From positions 1 to 11,574 of the forward strand of contig JABJCF010000111.1 in the NCBI GenBank assembly GCA_018665625.1: 11,574 nucleotides of DNA, read 5' to 3'. This document shows positions 8,306-11,574 of the stretch, one piece after another. Positions within the stretch are counted from its first letter, which is position 1; the number at the start of each line of letters is the position of its first letter. Source of the stretch: Nitrospina sp. (GTDB taxonomy: Bacteria; Nitrospinota; Nitrospinia; Nitrospinales; VA-1). A program made the position numbers and the translations under genes. The notes beneath the pieces are model-generated. The model worked only from the letters and a program-made list of their open reading frames with translations. It was not told the DNA's origin and did no database searches.

Positions 8306-9594
8306 GGCATGCCTGCTGAAAAAAACAGACTGCCTGCTATGCACCCTGTGAGTAAAGTGGCGAGAAAAGAGGTCCACAATGCTTGCAGCCCAATAATTGA
8401 AATTTCATGTGCACGTGGCGGGACTAAAGCAGAAAGTCCTCCCACAAAAATCCCCATGCTGGAAATATGAACAAATCCGCAAAGAGCATAAGTCATAATG
8501 GTCATAGACCGTAGGCTGAGAGCGGAATCGGTTGCCTGGATAGAGGCTAGTGAAAAGTAGGCCGATACTTCTGTTTCAATGAATCTCGAGCCTAAAATCT
8601 GAGAGGCCAGTTCCCATTCTTCTGGTCTTAATCCGAGTAATACAGAAAAAGGAAACGTGATCCACCCCAGCAATCTAATCGCCGACAGGGGATGGCCTTG
8701 GACATTTGGAAGATTGCTAAGTAAGAGATCGAATAATGCTTCCAAACCCAGCACGATAATGAGAACCGTTGCAATGCCTACTGCCATTTTGACTCCTTGA
8801 CTCCCCCCCTCTACAAAGGCGTTCATTAAACCTGTGTGGTTTGAAATTTCGCTGTCATCTTTGCCGGGTTTGCCTAATGTTTCGGGTTCTTCCCGTTCGG
8901 GATAGAAAAGTTTGCTGATCAGTATGGCGCACGGTATGGATATCAATGATGCCGAAACAAGATGCCCTGCAATATTTGGGAAGATTTTGTGTAATGCAAT
9001 GACATAGATCCCCATTACGGTGCTGGCGACCGTTGCCATCATGCAGGTCATTAAGGTTAGTAATTCAGATCGGGTCATTTTTGCTAAATAAGGGCGCACG
9101 GTTAAGCTTGATTCGATGCCGACAAATAAGTTTGCCGAGGCAGCCAGCGATTCTGCCCCTGATAAAGAAAGAATGCGGTAAAAAACTTTTGAGAAAAATT
9201 GAACCACCTTTTGCATGATTCCCAGCTTGTACAATCCACCTAATAGCGCAGAAAAGAAAATCACTGAGGGAAATACCTGAAAGGCAAGAACAAACCCAAC
9301 TGAAGGTGTGCCATCTGGCAATACCTGGCCTGGGCCAAGAGCAAGGGGGCCGAATAAAAATATAGCGCCTTTATGCGATGCATTTAGCAGGGCAATCAGG
9401 AAATCGTTGATCCATTCCAAGGCAGACCTCGAACCCGAGAACCAGAATGTCAAAGCACCCAAGGCCCAAGCGAGAAAAAGGCTCCCAAAAATTGTTTCTT
9501 TTTTTATTCGGGTTCGAATGCCAGTGATCCAGGAAATACCGCAAATAAGGAAAAAACCGCAGAATGAAATCAAACGATAGGTGAAATCTTCCAT
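8299..9594 (-). CDS. Concentrative nucleoside transporter (CNT/NupC) family protein, divergent substrate site
   Basis: A 431-residue polytopic inner-membrane protein with CNT landmarks: GFVLAFQVFPSVIFFSALLG then LYKLGIMQ (100-128), SGAESLAASANLFVGIESSL (145-164), VRPYLAKMTRSELLTLM (166-182), TEVSAYFSLA (341-350), YALCGFVHISSMGIFVGGLSAL (369-390) and a C-terminal helix ending GCIAGSLFF. Known CNTs use ion gradients to import nucleosides. The usual GQTEAPL is here GIESSL, one residue shorter, with Glu161 retained. NEF is TEV with Glu342 retained, and the Asn of the FANFSS-type motif is His376. The family assignment is firm but a nucleoside substrate is uncertain. A hydrophilic segment at about 231-255 is a cytoplasmic loop candidate. 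The ATG follows the stop of the CBS gene directly (TAAATG), implying co-translation. No Shine-Dalgarno of its own is seen. Confidence 0.9.
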   Translation of the reverse strand: MEDFTYRLISFCGFFLICGISWITGIRTRIKKETIFGSLFLAWALGALTFWFSGSRSALEWINDFLIALLNASHKGAIFLFGPLALGPGQVLPDGTPSVGFVLAFQVFPSVIFFSALLGGLYKLGIMQKVVQFFSKVFYRILSLSGAESLAASANLFVGIESSLTVRPYLAKMTRSELLTLMTCMMATVASTVMGIYVIALHKIFPNIAGHLVSASLISIPCAILISKLFYPEREEPETLGKPGKDDSEISNHTGLMNAFVEGGSQGVKMAVGIATVLIIVLGLEALFDLLLSNLPNVQGHPLSAIRLLGWITFPFSVLLGLRPEEWELASQILGSRFIETEVSAYFSLASIQATDSALSLRSMTIMTYALCGFVHISSMGIFVGGLSALVPPRAHEISIIGLQALWTSFLATLLTGCIAGSLFFSAGMPG

Positions 9595-9960
9595 TTAAAA
9601 ATCAAGGTCATTGTTTGAAATCAAACCAATAATTTTATTCCCGTCGCTTACTGCATAGTGGCGGATATTATTTTCTAACATTTTTTTCTTGGCTTGATCA
9701 TGCGATTCGGTTTGATCCAGGCACCGGATGGGACTGGACATTACTGAGGAAATTGTAATGGTAGAAGGGTCGAGTTCTTTTTCTAAAAGCTTGATCAAGT
9801 CTGCCTTGGTAAATATTCCTTCATATTCTCCCTGCTCGTTCTTTATGAGAATAGCACCTGTTTCTTTTGATAGCATATAAGTGATTGCTTTATCTACGTG
9901 GACATCTGAGTTCACGTGATAAACAGGAGACATGTTTTCCTTGATATTTTTTTCTTCCAT
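9595..9960 (-). CDS. Small two-CBS-domain protein
   Basis: A 121-residue soluble protein made of little more than a CBS domain pair (Bateman module). The first repeat spans about residues 4-58 (NIKENMSPVYHVNSDVHVDK, then GAILIKNEQGEYEGIFTKADL). The second spans about 69-121 (TISSVMSSPIRCLDQTESHD, then NIRHYAVSDGNKIIGLISNNDL). Each ends with the typical 'GI-T/S-x-x-DL' strand-turn. CBS pairs commonly bind adenine nucleotides or SAM and regulate attached or partner proteins; no ligand residue is assigned here. The stop codon abuts the ATG of the CNT transporter gene with no spacer, so the two should be made together and may work together (inference). The start is the first in-frame ATG ahead of the domain; no good Shine-Dalgarno precedes it. 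Confidence 0.9.
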   Translation of the reverse strand: MEEKNIKENMSPVYHVNSDVHVDKAITYMLSKETGAILIKNEQGEYEGIFTKADLIKLLEKELDPSTITISSVMSSPIRCLDQTESHDQAKKKMLENNIRHYAVSDGNKIIGLISNNDLDF

Positions 9961-9997
9961 TTTAAAAGACTTTTGTACCTAGCTGGTAAGAAGTAGC

Positions 9998-10027
9998 TTT
10001 ATATACAAGGCTATTATCATTTTGTAA
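9998..10027 (-). promoter_or_regulatory. Possible promoter of the CBS-transporter pair
   Basis: On the minus strand TTACAA (complement of 10022-10027) is followed after 18 bp by TATAAA (complement of 9998-10003), about 37 bp ahead of the CBS gene start. The -10 matches the sigma-70 consensus at five of six positions, while the -35 match is poor. The location is sensible and no better candidate was seen in the gap. Confidence 0.25.
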
Positions 10028-10197
10028 GATGGATACTGCCGGTCCTGCAAAACATGATGATAATGATTTCCAGGCGATTTTGCTACTCGAAACTTTTTTC
10101 TTCCCTGAATCAAGAGTTTGAAAACACATGAAATCCAAACACTTTTAAGAAACTGGAGGTTATAATTAAAATTTTTGAAGGAATAAGGGTTTCTCTA

Positions 10198-10260
10198 ATG
10201 ATTTTGAATTTTCTAATATCCTACCCATCGAGTTTAATAAATTCAGGCCTGTTGTTTTGA
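10198..10260 (+). CDS. Possible 20-codon leader ORF overlapping the next gene's TTG start
   Basis: An ATG at 10198, preceded at 8 nt by AGGG (10186-10189), opens a 20-codon frame (peptide MILNFLISYPSSLINSGLLF). Its TGA (10258-10260) overlaps the TTG start of the downstream membrane-protein gene as TTGA. The arrangement would allow translational coupling to a weak start codon. It is short, could be chance in A+T-rich sequence, and resembles nothing I recognise. Reported because its position and stop overlap are suggestive. Confidence 0.25.
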   Translation: MILNFLISYPSSLINSGLLF

Positions 10261-11234
10261 AAAAGAAAATCTTCCTGGTTTTAATCTGGTCCATTGCCGC
10301 GTTCTGTTTTTACGAATTCTTTAAGACGGTTGATTTTAATCGCACTTGGAGAGAGATTGAAAATGCGGATGGTAAATGGTTAGTTATGGCCTTATTGTTT
10401 AATTTTTCTATTCTGTTTGTGTGGACCACCTTATGGAGCGTTCTCGTTCCTAAAAACATTTCTGTTTCATTCTCAAAACTGTTCCAAGCCAATTCTTTTA
10501 TGTCTACTGCATGCAATACCCTTCCGTTTCCAGGAGGTCATGCAGTGGGTCTTGTGCTATTGGCGAGGTTGACCAAAATAAAGCATTCGATGGCTCTATC
10601 AGTTTTAGCTCTGGATCAAATGATGGAGGGAATCGTTAAAGTAGTGGTTCTTACTTTAGCGGCTAGTTTTTCTCCTTTGCCGGAGCAAATGCAACAAGGC
10701 ATTCAGGTATTTATTATTTTGATTGTAATATTTTCGGCGGCAATGTTTTACGCTGCTCATAAAGTTCCCGCTGCTAAAACCGGGGATGAAGTTATTTCCT
10801 CATCGTTGTTGGCTAGAGTTAAAGAGTTCATTTCGCAATGGGCCGCACACTTGGAAACTCTAAAGGACTATCGAATATTTAGCCTGGGGTTGATTTTGTC
10901 ATTGGCAATGATGGGGATGCAGGCGTTGGGAATATGGGCCGCACAAAAGAGCTTGGGACTAGAGCTTCCTTTTTGGACTACGATTCTGGTCATGGCAGCA
11001 TTAAACCTTGCAACGATACTTCCTGTAACCCCCGGAAATTTTGGTGTTTACGAGGCAACGGCTTTCTTGATATATAAATTCTCAGGATTATCTGCGGAAA
11101 TGGCCCTGAGCCTGGCATTTTTACAACACATTTGTTTTTTGATACCTATGGCCGGAACGGGCTGGATAGTTCTTTTAGTACAGTCACTTAATTCTTTTGT
11201 AGGAAAAAATAAAGAGCGAGTCAAACCGTACTAA
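10257..11234 (+). CDS. LPG-synthase-TM / UPF0104 family integral membrane protein
   Basis: A 325-residue polytopic membrane protein of the family named after the membrane part of lysylphosphatidylglycerol synthase (flippase-like). It has no soluble aminoacyl-transferase domain, so lipid lysinylation is not implied. Seen: hydrophobic segments at about 5-19, 42-63, 112-137, 148-167, 207-229, 239-258 and 283-309. Two family motifs are present: LPFPGGHAVGLVLLARL (89-105) and LPVTPGNFGVYEA (255-267). A Lys/Arg-rich tail ends the protein. The start is a TTG at 10257: no in-frame ATG or GTG exists between it and the in-frame stop at 10176-10178, and a CAGG (10244-10247) sits about 9 nt ahead. The protein then begins MKKKIFLVL, typical for the family. 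Related proteins move or help make membrane lipids, but the substrate here is unknown. It is transcribed away from the CBS gene. Confidence 0.88.
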   Translation: MKKKIFLVLIWSIAAFCFYEFFKTVDFNRTWREIENADGKWLVMALLFNFSILFVWTTLWSVLVPKNISVSFSKLFQANSFMSTACNTLPFPGGHAVGLVLLARLTKIKHSMALSVLALDQMMEGIVKVVVLTLAASFSPLPEQMQQGIQVFIILIVIFSAAMFYAAHKVPAAKTGDEVISSSLLARVKEFISQWAAHLETLKDYRIFSLGLILSLAMMGMQALGIWAAQKSLGLELPFWTTILVMAALNLATILPVTPGNFGVYEATAFLIYKFSGLSAEMALSLAFLQHICFLIPMAGTGWIVLLVQSLNSFVGKNKERVKPY

Positions 11235-11340
11235 ACAATTTTAGGCTCAACCTTATGTTTTATTTGGTTTAAAACCCCTAATTCAGGGCAAACGAAAAAA
11301 TAAAACAATGAAAATTTGATCGGTTTAAGTTAGGTGGAAA

Positions 11341-11368
11341 GCGGGTTTTATGTTAAGATTTGCGGGTT
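11341..11368 (+). repeat. Direct repeat GCGGGTT, two copies 21 bp apart
   Basis: GCGGGTT occurs at 11341-11347 and again at 11362-11368, a 21-bp period that puts both copies on the same face of the DNA helix. Both are followed by T/A-rich bases. Such spacing is seen in regulator-binding sites, but two 7-mers can coincide by chance. Confidence 0.25.
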
Positions 11369-11519
11369 AAAATGGGGGTAGGTGTCGTAATAGTTGAATC
11401 AATATAACGCACGGTGTCAAAGTAGTTTCACTATGTTGAGTTGAATTGAATATTTTCGGATACGATTTACTCGTTCCGGCAGCGACCCAGACCCTTAAAA
11501 TTATGGAAAAGGTATAAAG

Positions 11520-11534
11520 TGGAATGCCTTTCCA
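11520..11534 (+). promoter_or_regulatory. Small hairpin upstream of the last gene's ribosome site
   Basis: TGGAA (11520-11524), a 5-nt loop and TTCCA (11530-11534) form a short perfect stem about 14 nt before the GGAGG at 11549-11553. A 5-bp stem is weak and may be chance; it could belong to a structured mRNA leader. Confidence 0.2.
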
Positions 11535-11562
11535 ATTTATTTATTGTTGGAGGTTATTGGGT

Positions 11563-11574
11563 ATGGCTGAAGGA
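11563..11574 (+). CDS. Start of a gene cut by the right edge (MAEG...)
   Basis: An ATG at 11563 is preceded by GGAGG (11549-11553) with a 9-nt spacer, the best Shine-Dalgarno in the window. Only four codons are visible: Met-Ala-Glu-Gly. Small cold-shock proteins often begin MAxGTVKWFN and often have long 5' leaders, so a csp-type gene is one possibility, but four residues cannot establish it. The frame is open to the window edge. Confidence 0.5.

Larger units (their letters stand above)
11235..11562. other. Gene-free stretch; probable long leader of the gene at the right edge
   Basis: About 330 bp without a credible gene. It holds a near-palindrome GGTTTAAAACC (11266-11276), a weak 4-bp hairpin from CCCT and AGGG nearby, two copies of GCGGGTT, and a small hairpin close to the next gene's ribosome site. 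No clear intrinsic terminator for the upstream membrane-protein gene was found, and no single promoter stands out. The stretch is likely to carry the promoter and 5' leader of the rightmost gene. Confidence 0.4.

Noticed and set aside
9033..9580. Plus-strand frames inside the CNT transporter gene
   Set aside because: Antisense to conserved transporter helices, Arg/Lys/Pro-rich composition typical of shadow frames, no ribosome site.
10054..10131. 25-codon plus-strand frame starting ATGATGATAATG in the CBS/UPF0104 gap
   Set aside because: No ribosome site, no coupling to a neighbour and low-complexity start; unlike the ORF at 10198 nothing in its position supports it.
10257..11234. Reading the UPF0104 protein as lysylphosphatidylglycerol synthase (MprF)
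   Set aside because: Only the membrane part is present; the C-terminal aminoacyl-transferase domain of MprF is absent at 325 residues.
11260..11300. Candidate intrinsic terminator after the UPF0104 gene (GGTTTAAAACC and CCCT/AGGG)
   Set aside because: Stems of only 4 bp with no following T-tract; too weak to call a terminator.

Overview
The window looks like bacterial chromosome, somewhat A+T-rich, coding on both strands with tight gene spacing. A lipoprotein signal peptide, an LPG-synthase/UPF0104-type membrane protein and a GH57/DUF3536 protein suggest a Gram-negative bacterium. A Nitrospinota or deltaproteobacteria-like host would fit, but this is a guess from protein flavour; no rRNA or other marker gene is present. 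No tRNA, rRNA, CRISPR array, insertion sequence or prophage gene was recognised.

Left part (1-7254): an alpha-glucan (glycogen) metabolism block. The 3' two-fifths or so of a glycogen branching enzyme gene (glgB) is followed with a 1-nt overlap (TAATG) by a GH57 protein with a DUF3536-type C-terminal part, then 20 nt later by malQ (4-alpha-glucanotransferase). Facing them on the minus strand is glgP (glycogen phosphorylase). The 3' ends of malQ and glgP overlap by 39 bp in exact codon register. Together the genes could build branches (GlgB), rearrange or trim chains (GH57, MalQ) and release glucose-1-phosphate (GlgP). No glgX-type debranching enzyme is visible, so the GH57 enzyme and MalQ are candidates for handling branch stubs.

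Middle (7255-9960): an A+T-rich divergent promoter region, then an orphan amino-acid-type periplasmic binding lipoprotein (plus strand). It converges, with only 6 bp between stop codons, on a minus-strand pair: a small two-CBS-domain protein followed at 0 bp (TAAATG) by a concentrative nucleoside transporter (CNT/NupC family) whose substrate-site signature is altered.

Right part (9961-11574): a 296-bp divergent intergenic region with a possible 20-codon leader ORF, then a TTG-initiated LPG-synthase-TM/UPF0104 polytopic membrane protein. A gene-free stretch of about 330 bp follows, ending in the first four codons (MAEG) of a further gene with the clearest Shine-Dalgarno sequence in the window.

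Most of the window is recognisable metabolism and transport. The most interesting items are the in-register antisense overlap malQ/glgP, the uncharacterised GH57/DUF3536 enzyme locked between glgB and malQ, and the CBS-CNT pair with its altered transporter signature.
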